This document shows positions 25,929 through 34,933 of a stretch of DNA of 64,000 nt, in pieces. The notes below the pieces were generated by a model. The model was not told the origin of the DNA and searched no databases. It was given only the letters and a program-made list of their open reading frames with translations. The stretch is taken from positions 31,130-95,129 of the forward strand of contig CBDUEV010000004.1 in assembly GCA_965366365.1 (NCBI GenBank), in the 5' to 3' direction. Position 1 is the stretch's first letter. Each line of letters begins with the position of its first letter. The translations under genes were made by a program, and so were the position numbers. Source of the DNA: CBDUEV01 sp965366365 (GTDB lineage Bacteria > Actinomycetota > Acidimicrobiia > Spongiisociales > JAENVV01).

Positions 25929-26089
25929 GATGGCTCCTCTATGGGTACTGGAGTCATCGTCGACCGAATGGCCCCCCGCCACCATCGGGCATCACCCTGA
26001 ACTGCGTCTCAGGGTGCCTCCGGGAACGCGCCGGCATGGGTGCGGTTCAACCATTGGGCGTCTCCGCCCGCTCTCCCTGCCGGGAAGAG

Positions 26090-27064
26090 TCAGCCGGATG
26101 CGGCGAGCGTGCCGCTTTGGAAGGGTGGTGGACCATCCTTGTCCCACACACGCGGCCACAGCTCGCTCTCATAGAACGGGTAAGGGAGCTCCTTCTCCGC
26201 CGGAGAGCTCTCCAGGAGTTGCTCGGCCATCCGGAACCACCGTGACGAGTGCCCACCAAGGGTGCGATGGAGGCGGCGAAGCGGCGCCAGGTAGAGCTCG
26301 GCAAGATGGATCGCCAGGTGCGTGGGCATCGTCGCAATCCCGCCGGAATGGATCTTTCGTCGGATCACGTCTGCGCCCTCCGATTCGACGCCAAGAAACT
26401 CATACACACTTTGCACCATCCGGGCGGGACGGAAGTGGATGTCTTCGAGGTAGCCCACATAGATCTGTTCGTCAGGAAACACTCCGCGCCAAATCTCCAG
26501 CGCCCGTTCGTAGTTGGAGAGCCGGCGAGACGGGGGCGAAGCGAATTGAGCCATGAACTCCTCGTCCGTGGGGTTCTGGTTGTTCCCTACCCGGACGAGA
26601 TCCATTTGGGCATGAGACCACGCTCGTTCGATGGGATTTCGAAGAATGAAAATGATCTTGAGACCAGGAATGAGCTCGGCGATCGCCGAGACCTTCTCGG
26701 CATCGAGGCCCGAGTAGTTGGGGGTGATCTCACCGGTGACGAGGCCGGGACGAGACGGAAACAGCGAGGCATACCACTGGTCGCTGGGAGATCGCATGAA
26801 GTATTTGAGGTCCCAACCGATTCCGTCCCAGCCCTGTTCGCGGTGACGGCGCCACTGGCGGCGCACCTGCCGGCGCCAGCGTTCTTCGTTCGCCTTGTCG
26901 CCGAAGATGCGCGCATACAAACCGGAGTCCTCGTAGCGCTTCTCGTCGAAGAAATGCAGCTCCTTCTCCGGCGGTGTCCAGATGTCCGGATGCCGTTCGA
27001 GGTTCTTGTGGAGCCAGGTCGTGCCGGCTTTCTGTGCCCCGATGCCGAGGAAATCTGGGTACAT
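26090..27064 (-). CDS. Sulfotransferase
   Basis: PAPS-dependent sulfotransferase of 324 residues. The 5'-phosphosulfate loop is GAQKAGTTWLH near the N terminus, and the 3'-phosphate site is LRNPIERAWSHAQ in the middle. Additional heparan-type features are EKELHFFD and ITPNYSG. The target is probably a carbohydrate or lipid, supported by the divergent glycosyltransferase cluster. ATG 27064 is chosen because the glycine-rich fold begins immediately; a GTG at 27079 is a possible alternative. The 161 bases between it and the DUF2339 start hold no gene. Confidence 0.88.
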   Translation of the reverse strand: MYPDFLGIGAQKAGTTWLHKNLERHPDIWTPPEKELHFFDEKRYEDSGLYARIFGDKANEERWRRQVRRQWRRHREQGWDGIGWDLKYFMRSPSDQWYASLFPSRPGLVTGEITPNYSGLDAEKVSAIAELIPGLKIIFILRNPIERAWSHAQMDLVRVGNNQNPTDEEFMAQFASPPSRRLSNYERALEIWRGVFPDEQIYVGYLEDIHFRPARMVQSVYEFLGVESEGADVIRRKIHSGGIATMPTHLAIHLAELYLAPLRRLHRTLGGHSSRWFRMAEQLLESSPAEKELPYPFYESELWPRVWDKDGPPPFQSGTLAASG

Positions 27065-27301
27065 GGAGGGGGGCCTCACTCTGTCAGGATGCGAGGCACC
27101 ATACTACCGAGGCGCTCGGCTCCTGAGTCGACGGGAGATTCGGAGCCCACCAGGGTGGCTGGTAAAGTTCACGCCTGCCGGGCACACATGGACCGCTTCG
27201 CACCCTTCCCCCGGTCAGTCCCCAGCCCGAAGGTCGCCTATGTCGAAAGAGCTCACCCTCGCTGCCTTCCACCATCGGGGTCCCCAGTGGCCGACCCGTC
27301 C
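27065..27301. other. Divergent intergenic region of the glycan cluster
   Basis: This 237-base gap separates the sulfotransferase and FkbM genes. TAAAGT at 27162-27167 (plus) is a plausible -10 for the FkbM operon. Frames through the gap are open on the plus strand, including an in-frame ATG at 27188 and an overlapping 21-codon frame from 27240 whose stop overlaps the FkbM ATG (ATGA), but none shows family sequence. Confidence 0.3.
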
Positions 27302-28096
27302 ATGACCGAGACGCGGTTGGTTGCGAGCGAGTACGGACCGATGGTGGCCTTCGCGAACGACATCATCACCGACCAGCTGCTGCGCTACGGAGCTCACGCC
27401 GGCAGCGAGTTGGGGATGCTGCTCCAATTACTCCGCTCAGGAGACACCGTCGTCGATATCGGAGCCCACATCGGCACCTTCGCCATCCCGATGGGGCGTG
27501 CGGTTGGCTCGGCCGGTCGGGTCATCTGCTTCGAGCCTTCGGCCGAAAGCCACGCACTGCTCGATATGAACATCGAGCTCAATGGTCTGAGCGCGACCAT
27601 GCTGACGCGGGCGATGGCGGTTGGGGCAGAGGAGGCCCAGTGGCGGACTGTCACCGCTCAGGCGAACAACACCGGCGCCACCTTCCTCGAACCCTCCACT
27701 GATCCTGACGCCACCCCGAGCATCACACTCGACGCGTGGCTCGCTCGCAACGCCGACATCGAAGACCTCCATCTCCTCAAGGTCGACACGGAGGGCATGG
27801 AACTGCACGTCCTCCAAGGCGCCGCCGGAACCTTGGCCAGCCGCCAACCCCTCGTGTACGCCGAGATTGCTCCCGACCAGCTGGCCCGCTTCGAGGCCAG
27901 CCCCGCCGCCATTCAGAGCTTGCTCGGGGAACTCGGTTACACCTTCTATCGCAACGCCGGTCGCCGCCATGGCCGCACGGCAGAGATCGATCTCGTTCGC
28001 ATCGAGAGCCTGGCATTTGACGGATTGTTCGACGTGATCGCCGTCCCCAGCCGCCACGCCGATCGCATCGAGGCGTTGATGGGAGATCCCCGATGA
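27302..28096 (+). CDS. FkbM-family methyltransferase
   Basis: SAM-dependent O-methyltransferase-like protein of 264 residues. The SAM loop is VVDIGAHIGTFAIPMG (about 51-66), followed by the acidic loop ICFEPSAESHALL, then LLKVDTEGMELHVLQGA with the family's DTEG motif. FkbM proteins commonly methylate sugars in antibiotic, polysaccharide or flagellar glycans. The ATG at 27302 begins the conserved region; the frame is open far upstream, so an earlier start (for example 27188) cannot be excluded. It heads a four-gene operon with ATGA overlaps. Confidence 0.87.
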   Translation: MTETRLVASEYGPMVAFANDIITDQLLRYGAHAGSELGMLLQLLRSGDTVVDIGAHIGTFAIPMGRAVGSAGRVICFEPSAESHALLDMNIELNGLSATMLTRAMAVGAEEAQWRTVTAQANNTGATFLEPSTDPDATPSITLDAWLARNADIEDLHLLKVDTEGMELHVLQGAAGTLASRQPLVYAEIAPDQLARFEASPAAIQSLLGELGYTFYRNAGRRHGRTAEIDLVRIESLAFDGLFDVIAVPSRHADRIEALMGDPR

Positions 28097-29142
28097 CGCC
28101 CGCATGGGCTCTTGAGCTTCCGCGCGACGACATCGTCGTGTTTTCCGGCCGTTACGCCATCGAGACCACGGCCCGGCCCGTCACTGAACCCCTTCCCCGC
28201 GCCTTGGCCGGCCTCAACCCGACGCACTGGGTGATCGCCGACCCACTCGCCTTTCCGTGGGAACAGCTGACGACCCGTCAATGGGATGCCCCCATGGACG
28301 TCATCCTCCCCGAGGAGTGGCGGCCCGAGCAGCTGATCGGAGCCTTCGACCGGCCGCTGTTCTCGAAGCTGACCAGCCACGATGTCCTGGTCGCCAGGCC
28401 CTGGGTGTGGGACATCCTGCGCGGGCGCTATGCCTTCAGTCGAGCGCAATGGCGAAGGCCGACCGGCCGACTCACCAACACGGTCCGCCAACTGGTCGCC
28501 GGGGCCCGCGTGATCGATCAGCTCGGCGACCGACCGGACCTCGACGCCTCGGTCGCCCGCACATGGCAGCTCAGGAACCGGTACAACAAGGCCATGGAGC
28601 GTTCCGAGATGCGGGCGCTCGAACCACTCGTGCGGAGCGCCATCGCTCGCCAGCCAAGCGGGGCGGCGCCGTGCGTGCTGGACTTCACCGACTCGATCGG
28701 TCGGTACCTCCCTCAGGCGGTGAGAAGTCGGTCGATCGTGACGGCGTTCCGGATGGAAACAGCCCAGGCCCGCCAGGTTGCCTACTCATACCCAGAGCCG
28801 CACATTCTCACGATCGAGGACTGGACCGAAGTGGGCATCCCTGCCGAAACCATGGATCTCGCGTTGGTGAGCCAGCCCGAAGTTGCAATGCGCCACCCGC
28901 GAGCTCTGCAGGCGTTCGAGAGCGTGTGGTCATCGTTGCGGGTCGGCGGCAGTTTGATCGAAATCCACCGTCTCGATTGGCGCGGCGACCACGACTTCTC
29001 CGCCCAGCAGCAATCTCTGCTCGACACCACCGAAGGGAATGCCGTTCTGGAATCGTTCGAGACAGTCCGCAACCCCGCCACAGGAAGATCCACCGTGGCC
29101 GTCATGTCGTACACGAAACTTGGAGTACCTTCCCGATGGTGA
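28093..29142 (+). CDS. Uncharacterised protein with methyltransferase-like C-terminal half
   Basis: Protein of 349 residues, not matched to a named family. The C-terminal half (about 190-310) has a Rossmann-like order: APCVLDFTDSIGRYLPQAV, a strand with HILTIEDW, MDLALVSQPEV, and VWSSLRVGGSLIEIHRL, which recalls motifs of class I methyltransferases although motif I lacks the usual GxGxG. The N-terminal half is unique. It overlaps FkbM by ATGA and the following glycosyltransferase by 7 bases, so it should work in the same glycan pathway. Confidence 0.7.
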   Translation: MTPAWALELPRDDIVVFSGRYAIETTARPVTEPLPRALAGLNPTHWVIADPLAFPWEQLTTRQWDAPMDVILPEEWRPEQLIGAFDRPLFSKLTSHDVLVARPWVWDILRGRYAFSRAQWRRPTGRLTNTVRQLVAGARVIDQLGDRPDLDASVARTWQLRNRYNKAMERSEMRALEPLVRSAIARQPSGAAPCVLDFTDSIGRYLPQAVRSRSIVTAFRMETAQARQVAYSYPEPHILTIEDWTEVGIPAETMDLALVSQPEVAMRHPRALQAFESVWSSLRVGGSLIEIHRLDWRGDHDFSAQQQSLLDTTEGNAVLESFETVRNPATGRSTVAVMSYTKLGVPSRW

Positions 29143-30284
29143 CCAGCTCTGTCTTTGTCATAGCCAACGACGTCACACCGGGCCTGGGACTGCCCGTGGC
29201 CGCTCCGGGGTTACGGTCCTTCGGGATTGCGGAAGGGTTGAGAACTCACGGCCTCGACGTGACGATCATCGTCCCAAAACATCTCCTCGACCGACTGTGG
29301 AATCGCCCCATGCCGCCTCCGATGCAACCGGGCATCATTGCCCTGAACGGTCCGGACATCGCCGAATTCGTCGAAAGCCGCGCTCCGGCGACAGTCATCA
29401 CCACCAATAGCAATCAGGTGGCTCACCTGCGTCGCTCGGCCGGGGTGCGCCACGTCATCGACTTCTTTGCTCCGAAGATGCTCGAACTTGCCTACCAGTT
29501 CGGGGACGATCACCCCGAAGAGTCACTCCGGTCTCTCCGAACCCGCAAGCTGGCCATGTTCGAGCTCGCCGATGCCATCGCGGTGAACGGGTTCAAGAAG
29601 ATGCCGTACGTCCTTGCCTGGGCACTTCAGATCGACCGGGATCCACGGGAGCTGCCCATGGAGGTCGTCAACATGGCCGTGCCTGGCGTAGCGCATCGCG
29701 GTACCACCGAGGGGCCTCTCAAGTTGGCGATCGCCGGGTATCTCCAGGGATGGAGCATGCCGGGTTCGTGGATGGAGATCCTGGCGGATCATCTCACCGG
29801 GCAGGACGATCTGAGCCTCGACGTGTTACTCCCCACTCATTGGGGTCAGGAGGAAGACGAGTTGGTTTCACCGGCCATCGAATCGCTCGTCGCTCTCGAC
29901 AACGTCACGGCGCACCCGGTGATGCGCTTCTCCGAGTTCCAGGAGTTCATGACGGGCGAAGACCTGGCGATCGACCTCTTCGATTGGAGCCTCGAACGGG
30001 AGTACGCCATGGTCACCAGGACCGTGGTGGCGCTTGGATGCGGAGTCCCCGTGGTGCATCCGCCGTTCACCGAGGTTTCTCCTTTCATCGAGGAGTACGA
30101 CGCCGGGTGGTTGCTTGCGGCAGATGACCTGGCCGGGCTAGAAAGAATCCTCAACGAACTGGACCGGGACCAGGTCGCCGTCAAGTCCGCCAACGCGGTC
30201 CGGTTATGGAATGAGGTCTTCGAGCCACACGTCGCTACTCGTCCCCTGGTGTCCATGATCGATCAGATCTGGCAGGACGCATGA
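29136..30284 (+). CDS. Glycosyltransferase (GT-B-like)
   Basis: Protein of 382 residues with a GT-B-like pattern: N-terminal Rossmann half (FVIANDVTPGLGLPVAAPGLRSFGIAEGLRTHGLDVTII) and a C-terminal half with ALGCGVPVVHPPFTEVSPFIEEYDAGW, the usual donor-sugar region. Residue pairs typical of GT4 (EX7E) are only loosely visible, so the family assignment is moderate. ATG 29136 overlaps the previous gene by seven bases. The longer open frame back to 28257 is an arginine-rich shadow. Donor and acceptor are unknown. Confidence 0.8.
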   Translation: MVTSSVFVIANDVTPGLGLPVAAPGLRSFGIAEGLRTHGLDVTIIVPKHLLDRLWNRPMPPPMQPGIIALNGPDIAEFVESRAPATVITTNSNQVAHLRRSAGVRHVIDFFAPKMLELAYQFGDDHPEESLRSLRTRKLAMFELADAIAVNGFKKMPYVLAWALQIDRDPRELPMEVVNMAVPGVAHRGTTEGPLKLAIAGYLQGWSMPGSWMEILADHLTGQDDLSLDVLLPTHWGQEEDELVSPAIESLVALDNVTAHPVMRFSEFQEFMTGEDLAIDLFDWSLEREYAMVTRTVVALGCGVPVVHPPFTEVSPFIEEYDAGWLLAADDLAGLERILNELDRDQVAVKSANAVRLWNEVFEPHVATRPLVSMIDQIWQDA

Positions 30285-31291
30285 GCAGGCGGATGCTGTT
30301 CTTGACGCCGACCTACAAGCCCGTGGGCGGAGTCGTGAAGATCTTCGATTATGTCGGCTATGCGCGGGCGCTCGGTTTCGACGCCGAAGTTCTGTGCCCC
30401 GTTCCCTTCGACCCTTCTCTACCCCTTTTTCAGATCGAGCGTTTCGCGTCACTGACCCAAGATCCGGGGGTGACGTTCCGCCAGGGCTTCCAGTTCGGCC
30501 TCGGTCACGGCGACTACGTGTTCTTCTCGTGGCCGACCCACCATGAGTACATCGCCTCTCGAATCACGCCGTCGCTCCATCCTCTCCAGACCATTCTCAT
30601 CGTCCAAAACGTTCGTTGGGCCAATCCGCAGTTCGCCGGTGGCTACGCCGTTCGGCTCCTCGGTCGCCCGATGGCACGCGTCATCATCACCGACGAGGTT
30701 CGGGAGGCGATCGACCACCTTCTGCACCCCACGACTCCCAGTCGCGTGATTCTCGAGGGTCATGACTGGCCCTACTTCTCCAAGGCACGCTCTGGCGGGC
30801 TACCCCAGCCCATCAAAGTGGCGTACACCACATGGAAGTCGGAGGTGGGTATCGACCTGGAGGCCTCACTGGCCGGAGACGGACGGTTTCAGTTTCGCTC
30901 GATTCGGACGACCGCCGATTGGGAAACCCTCCGAGAGCTGTACCACTGGGCTGACGTTTTCCTGGGCTTCCCCGGACCGGAAGAGGGTTTCTATCTGCCC
31001 GGCCTGGAGGCGATGGCGGCCGGGAACATCGTGATCATGCCCGATGTCGGCGGCAATCGGGCCTACGGCCACTTCGGAGAGAATTGCATCGAGGTCCATC
31101 ACGACGTCGGACAAACGTACGTCGAGGCGCTCGAGGATCTGGCCTCATGGCCGGCGGAGCGAGCGGAGGCCATGCGCTCTGCCGGGTATGCCGTGCTCGA
31201 ATCCCATCGGCTGGCTCGAGAAGGTGAGGAGTTCGGCAGCTTCATCGCCGAACTCGACGCCGCCATCGGAGCGGTCCAGCCCGCCTCCTAG
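30281..31291 (+). CDS. Glycosyltransferase (GT4-like)
   Basis: Protein of 336 residues starting MSRRMLFLTPTYKPVGGVVKIFDY, the glycine-rich N-terminal loop of GT-B enzymes. The C-terminal half has YHWADVFLGFPGPEEGFYLPGLEAMAAGNIVIM, the donor-binding EGFYLPGLEAMA signature. It overlaps the previous gene by ATGA and completes the four-gene glycan operon. It overlaps the stop of the convergent CNNM gene by four bases. It probably adds one sugar to a surface polymer or glycolipid. Confidence 0.88.
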   Translation: MSRRMLFLTPTYKPVGGVVKIFDYVGYARALGFDAEVLCPVPFDPSLPLFQIERFASLTQDPGVTFRQGFQFGLGHGDYVFFSWPTHHEYIASRITPSLHPLQTILIVQNVRWANPQFAGGYAVRLLGRPMARVIITDEVREAIDHLLHPTTPSRVILEGHDWPYFSKARSGGLPQPIKVAYTTWKSEVGIDLEASLAGDGRFQFRSIRTTADWETLRELYHWADVFLGFPGPEEGFYLPGLEAMAAGNIVIMPDVGGNRAYGHFGENCIEVHHDVGQTYVEALEDLASWPAERAEAMRSAGYAVLESHRLAREGEEFGSFIAELDAAIGAVQPAS

Positions 31292-32580
31292 CGCTCCCCG
31301 CGTCCCTCGATGAGCAGCTCCACCTCTCCGACCCGTAGCCCCGCCATCTGCCGGACCCTGATGGTCCAGGCGCCTTCTCCAAACGAGTCGCCCACAACGG
31401 GAATGCGGCCGATTCTGTCCATGACGAGGCCGCCGATCGTGTCGTAGTCGCCGTCGGGCAGCGCGACACCACACACCCTCAGCACCTCGTCGGGACGCAT
31501 CGAAGCCTTGACCAGGAACCGACCGGGGCCGGCGCGACGGATTCCGCCGTGCTCCCGATCGTGCTCATCGCGGATCTCTCCGACGACCTCCTCGACGATG
31601 TCCTCCATGGTCACGATCCCGGCGATCCCCCCATGCTCATCGACAACGAATGCGAGATGGCTGCGGCTTCGGCGCATCGACTCCAGCACGTGACCGACGC
31701 TGGCCGATTCCGGCACCGCCAGCGTCTCGCGAATCAGCTCGGTCGGGATCGGGCCGTCGACACCATCGTCGGGCACCGCCAGAAGATCCTTGACGTGAAC
31801 GAAGCCGCACACCTCATCGAGGGTGCCGTCGTACAACGGGATCCTGGAGTACCCCTTCTCCACGACAGTCCGCTCTACGTCCGCCACCGTGCTGGCCAGC
31901 GGCAGGGCAGAAACCTCCGTCCTGGGGATCATGACCTCGCTGGCGTGAAGATCCCAGAGGTCGATGGCGCCGGTCAGGAGCCGGTGAGCGAAGTCTTCCA
32001 CGACACCCTCCCGGCGACCGGCGGTGATCAGAGAGGCGAGGTCGTCCGACGTGTGGACCTCTTTGGTGTCGGTGGGATCCACACCGACCATCCGGAGGCC
32101 GATGTTCGCCACGGCGTTGAGAACCCAGATCAAGGGTCGAAACAAGGTTGAAAAACCGCGGAAGGGCAGAGCGAGCAACACGGATGAGCGCTCCGGGTCG
32201 GTGATGGCGATGTTCTTGGGAACCATCTCTCCAATCACCATGTGGAGGAACACGACGATCGTCAGGGCGAGGACGAAGCCGATGCTGTGCAGCAGATTCT
32301 CGGGAATCTCGACGAAGCGCCCGATGACCGACTCGATGATCCCTGCGACTGCCGGCTCGGCGACCGCGCCGAGGAGCAGCGAGGCAATCGTGATCCCGAA
32401 CTGGGCTCCGGCGAGGGTGAACGAGAGCTCGTCGATCGATTTGAGAGCCGCCCGTGCTCCCGAGCCGGGGCGATCGGCCAGTTGATGGCGGCTGGCAGCG
32501 GTGAAGGCGAACTCGGCGGCAACGAAGAAGCCGTTGACGAACAACAGAACCACCATGATCGCCAAAGCGGTGAGGGTCAC
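31288..32580 (-). CDS. CNNM/HlyC-CorC-type membrane transporter protein (second copy)
   Basis: Protein of 430 residues. The N-terminal DUF21/CNNM domain (about 1-185) has four hydrophobic segments, including FVNGFFVAAEFAFTA and MVIGEMVPKNIAI. A CBS pair (about 205-330, MIPRTEV and HLAFVVDEHGGIAGIVTMEDI) and a C-terminal CorC_HlyC domain (about 345-430) follow. CNNM/CorC proteins are linked to Mg2+ or Na+ export and resistance. Its ATG overlaps the stop of the paralogous gene upstream (ATGA), so both subunits are made together and may form a heteromer. Confidence 0.9.
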   Translation of the reverse strand: MTLTALAIMVVLLFVNGFFVAAEFAFTAASRHQLADRPGSGARAALKSIDELSFTLAGAQFGITIASLLLGAVAEPAVAGIIESVIGRFVEIPENLLHSIGFVLALTIVVFLHMVIGEMVPKNIAITDPERSSVLLALPFRGFSTLFRPLIWVLNAVANIGLRMVGVDPTDTKEVHTSDDLASLITAGRREGVVEDFAHRLLTGAIDLWDLHASEVMIPRTEVSALPLASTVADVERTVVEKGYSRIPLYDGTLDEVCGFVHVKDLLAVPDDGVDGPIPTELIRETLAVPESASVGHVLESMRRSRSHLAFVVDEHGGIAGIVTMEDIVEEVVGEIRDEHDREHGGIRRAGPGRFLVKASMRPDEVLRVCGVALPDGDYDTIGGLVMDRIGRIPVVGDSFGEGAWTIRVRQMAGLRVGEVELLIEGRGER

Positions 32581-33854
32581 GACTCCTCCCCTTCATCGAC
32601 TCGTTTCACGGTCACCGTCTCGGCGACGGGGCCATCAACAGTGACGACCTCGATGCGATAGCCCTCTGCCTCGACGACATCACCTGGCCGGGGAAAGCGC
32701 TCCAGTTTGGCCGTCACGAACCCGCTCATCGTCTCGTGATTTCCCAGAGGCCACTCAAACCCGGTCAATTCCTCGACCTCCCGGCGGTTCATGGCGCCCG
32801 ACACCGTGCCGGACGGGCCACCCGGCCGGGCGCCCGGCTCATCGTGCTCGTCGCGAATATCGCCGAGGATTTCCTCGACGATGTCCTCAACCGTGACGAT
32901 GCCGGCGGTGCCTCCGTACTCGTCGACCACAATGGCCAAGGTCCTTTCGACCCTCTGAAGCTCGAGCAGGAGAGAGTCGAGTGGCATCGACTCGGGGACC
33001 ACCTGCGCCGGTCCGGCGATCGACCCGACGGGGGTGGAGGCGTGCTCGCGGCGCGGGATCGCCAGAGTGTCCTTCACGTAGGCAACCCCCACCACCGAGT
33101 CCAGGTCGGTCTCATAGACAGGAAAACGAGAATGACCGGTCGAGACAGCCAGAGCACGCATTTCGGCCACCGTTGCGTCAGCCGAGACCCCCACCACCTC
33201 GACACGAGACACCATGGCGTCGGCCGCGCGATGCTCGACGAACCCGATCGCCCTCGTGAGCAAGGTCTCCTCCTGATCATCGAGCTCGCCTTCCTCAGAG
33301 GAGGCGCGCACGATCAGTTCGAGTTCTTGGAGCGAGCGGAGGCCCGCCAACTCTTCACGTGGCTCGATCCCGAAGAGACGAACCGTCCAATTGGCCGACG
33401 AATTGAACAGGCGAATCAGCGGACCGAGCAGTCGATTGACGGTGGCCATGGGCAGACCCACCCGTAATGCCACCGGAAAGGGCCGCGCCAGGGCGAGGTT
33501 CTTGGGGAACAGTTCGCCGAGCACCATCTGCAGGAGAGTGGCGACCACCAGGGCTACCCCCAGCACGACCGTGGTCGAGCTGATGCCCAACGCGTTGAGA
33601 GCCGGACTCAACAGCTCCGCCACGGTGCTCTCGGCCACCGCTCCGATGATCAGCGAGGTGGCGGTGATCCCCAGCTGGGCTCCGGATAGCTCGAACGACA
33701 GGTCACGAAGCCGGTCCAGAAGCCGACGCGCCTTTGGATCGCCCTGAGACGCTTGTGTCTCGACCCTGCTCCGATTCACCGCCACCAGGGCGAACTCGCC
33801 GGCGACGAAGAACCCGTTGATGGCGATCAGAAGCAAGACGAGTCCGAGACCCAA
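32577..33854 (-). CDS. CNNM/HlyC-CorC-type membrane transporter protein (first copy, unusual start)
   Basis: Paralogue of the next gene, 425 residues from the TTG at 33854: DUF21 domain (FFVAGEFALVA, LGELFPKNLAL), CBS pair (MVSRVEV, LAIVVDEYGGTAGIVTVEDIVEEI) and CorC_HlyC domain. The start is odd. No ATG or GTG lies in frame near the beginning; a TTG (33854) and CTG (33860) are too far from the GGAGG at 33873-33877. An in-frame ATC (33866-33864) sits exactly six bases after it, behind a TAACCT -10. Initiation at ATC, giving a four-residue longer protein beginning (M)NLW, is possible. Confidence 0.88.
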   Translation of the reverse strand: MGLGLVLLLIAINGFFVAGEFALVAVNRSRVETQASQGDPKARRLLDRLRDLSFELSGAQLGITATSLIIGAVAESTVAELLSPALNALGISSTTVVLGVALVVATLLQMVLGELFPKNLALARPFPVALRVGLPMATVNRLLGPLIRLFNSSANWTVRLFGIEPREELAGLRSLQELELIVRASSEEGELDDQEETLLTRAIGFVEHRAADAMVSRVEVVGVSADATVAEMRALAVSTGHSRFPVYETDLDSVVGVAYVKDTLAIPRREHASTPVGSIAGPAQVVPESMPLDSLLLELQRVERTLAIVVDEYGGTAGIVTVEDIVEEILGDIRDEHDEPGARPGGPSGTVSGAMNRREVEELTGFEWPLGNHETMSGFVTAKLERFPRPGDVVEAEGYRIEVVTVDGPVAETVTVKRVDEGEES

Positions 33855-33928
33855 CCACAGATTGATAGATGACCTCCGCTGTTCGCCAGCAGGTTACCGT
33901 CGAAACCCGGGCGAGCAGCGCCGGAGCT

Positions 33929-34300
33929 CTAGAAAGCGTGGGGGCCGAACCTGCCCCACGCCACCACGAGGGCGAGAGCGCCCAGCACGACATTCGTGAT
34001 CAGCTGGTCCCTCTCGCCGCGGCGGACGTGGGTGAACGCCGCCCCGAGCATCGTCAGGACCAAGCCGGTCGCCGCCACCGGGGCGAGGATCGGTCCGATG
34101 TCGAGCAGGGGAGGCAAGATCAGGCCGATCGCGGCCAGGATCTCGAGGAGCCCCATCATTCTGATGGCACCTCCGGAGAAATCCTCGACCCAGTCCATCC
34201 GCTCGGCGAGCTTCTCCTTGGGCTGAACCGCCTTCATCAGGCCGGCGGCGAGAAAGGCCAGGGCGAGAACACCTTGGACAATCCACAGAAACGTGTTCAT
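33929..34300 (-). CDS. DoxX-family membrane protein
   Basis: Protein of 123 residues with four hydrophobic helices and the DoxX-like pattern (FLAAGLMKAVQP, MMGLLEILAAIGLILP, HVRRGE). DoxX proteins occur in thiosulfate:quinone oxidoreductases and in quinone-stress operons. It follows the VOC gene by 28 bases on the same strand and ends near the CNNM gene. Together with the VOC protein and the divergent MarR regulator it resembles the Bacillus MhqR/MhqO/MhqP arrangement, so a role in quinone or catechol defence is inferred. Confidence 0.82.
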   Translation of the reverse strand: MNTFLWIVQGVLALAFLAAGLMKAVQPKEKLAERMDWVEDFSGGAIRMMGLLEILAAIGLILPPLLDIGPILAPVAATGLVLTMLGAAFTHVRRGERDQLITNVVLGALALVVAWGRFGPHAF

Positions 34301-34328
34301 TCGTTCGTCTCCTCGATAGGCAGAAGGG

Positions 34329-34853
34329 TCAGGCTGGAGCCGGGATCGAGACCCCGACACCGCCACGGGTCTCGGCGCCAAACCGGTCGATCTCGGCGTC
34401 GAGGTCGAGAGGGCGCGTCATCTGGGCGGCGGCAATCCCCCTGAGCTCGTCGGTAATGAGCTCAGCGGGAAGCAGCCAGCAGACCTCGAACTCGAGACCG
34501 TCGGGATCTCGGGCGTACAAGGCCTTGGTGGTCGTGTGATCGGCACTCCCCACCAGGGCGCCGGCCTCGGAGAGGACGCCCGCCATTCGTTTCAGCTCGG
34601 CGAGAGTGTCGACCTCCCAGGCGAGGTGATACAAGCCGACGGTCTGGCGGCCGGCCAGGGACGGCCCTGCCCCCGCGCCCACCTGAAAGAGCCCGAGATC
34701 ATGGTCATTGTTGGACCCGGCTGCCTGGAGAAAGGCGGCCTTGCCCTCCATGGATATGACCACCCTGAAGTCGAGAAGACCCTGGTAGAAACGGAGGCTG
34801 CGCTCCAGATCGCCCACGAACAGGACGGCATGATTGAGTCGATGTATCGGCAT
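34329..34853 (-). CDS. VOC-family dioxygenase/glyoxalase-like protein
   Basis: Protein of 174 residues: a type-I extradiol-dioxygenase-like VOC unit with LNHAVLFVGDLERSLRFYQ at the N terminus and ARDPDGLEFEVCWLLP at about 120-135, each holding metal-ligand candidates (His7, Glu near 128), plus VGLYHLAWEV with a further His. The arrangement fits MhqO/catechol-2,3-dioxygenase-like proteins. It has a full promoter (TTGATA, 17 bases, TACAAT) and a GGAG site, overlapped by the MarR operator. Likely role: cleaving or detoxifying catechol or quinone compounds. Confidence 0.86.
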   Translation of the reverse strand: MPIHRLNHAVLFVGDLERSLRFYQGLLDFRVVISMEGKAAFLQAAGSNNDHDLGLFQVGAGAGPSLAGRQTVGLYHLAWEVDTLAELKRMAGVLSEAGALVGSADHTTTKALYARDPDGLEFEVCWLLPAELITDELRGIAAAQMTRPLDLDAEIDRFGAETRGGVGVSIPAPA

Positions 34854-34882
34854 GTCACTCCAATTGATGAACGCTCAAGCAG

Positions 34883-34911
34883 ATTGTAGGGGCAATAACT
34901 TGAACTATCAA
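34883..34911 (-). promoter_or_regulatory. Promoter of the VOC-DoxX operon
   Basis: On the minus strand, TTGATA (34911-34906), a 17-base spacer and TACAAT (34888-34883), close to sigma-70 consensus. Start of transcription would be about 20 bases before the VOC ATG, leaving a GGAG site. Confidence 0.7.
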
Positions 34912-34913
34912 GT
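34898..34913. promoter_or_regulatory. MarR-type operator (perfect palindrome)
   Basis: ACTTGA-4-TCAAGT, six-base perfect arms. It covers the -35 elements of both divergent promoters (TTGATA for the VOC gene and TTGAAC for marR), so one bound dimer would block both directions. This is typical of MarR autoregulation. Confidence 0.75.
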
Positions 34914-34927
34914 ATAGGGAGTACGCT
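34900..34927 (+). promoter_or_regulatory. Promoter of the MarR gene (leaderless)
   Basis: TTGAAC (34900-34905), a 16-base spacer and TACGCT (34922-34927), then six bases to the ATG at 34934. The message therefore starts at or next to its start codon. Confidence 0.7.
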
Positions 34928-34933
34928 ACTGAC

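Noticed and set aside
22747..26000. Two long plus-strand open frames over the acyl-CoA ligase and DUF2339 genes
   Set aside because: Both are antisense shadows of well-supported genes.
26249..27301. Extension of the FkbM gene by about 350 codons upstream
   Set aside because: It runs antisense through the sulfotransferase; conserved sequence begins only at 27302.
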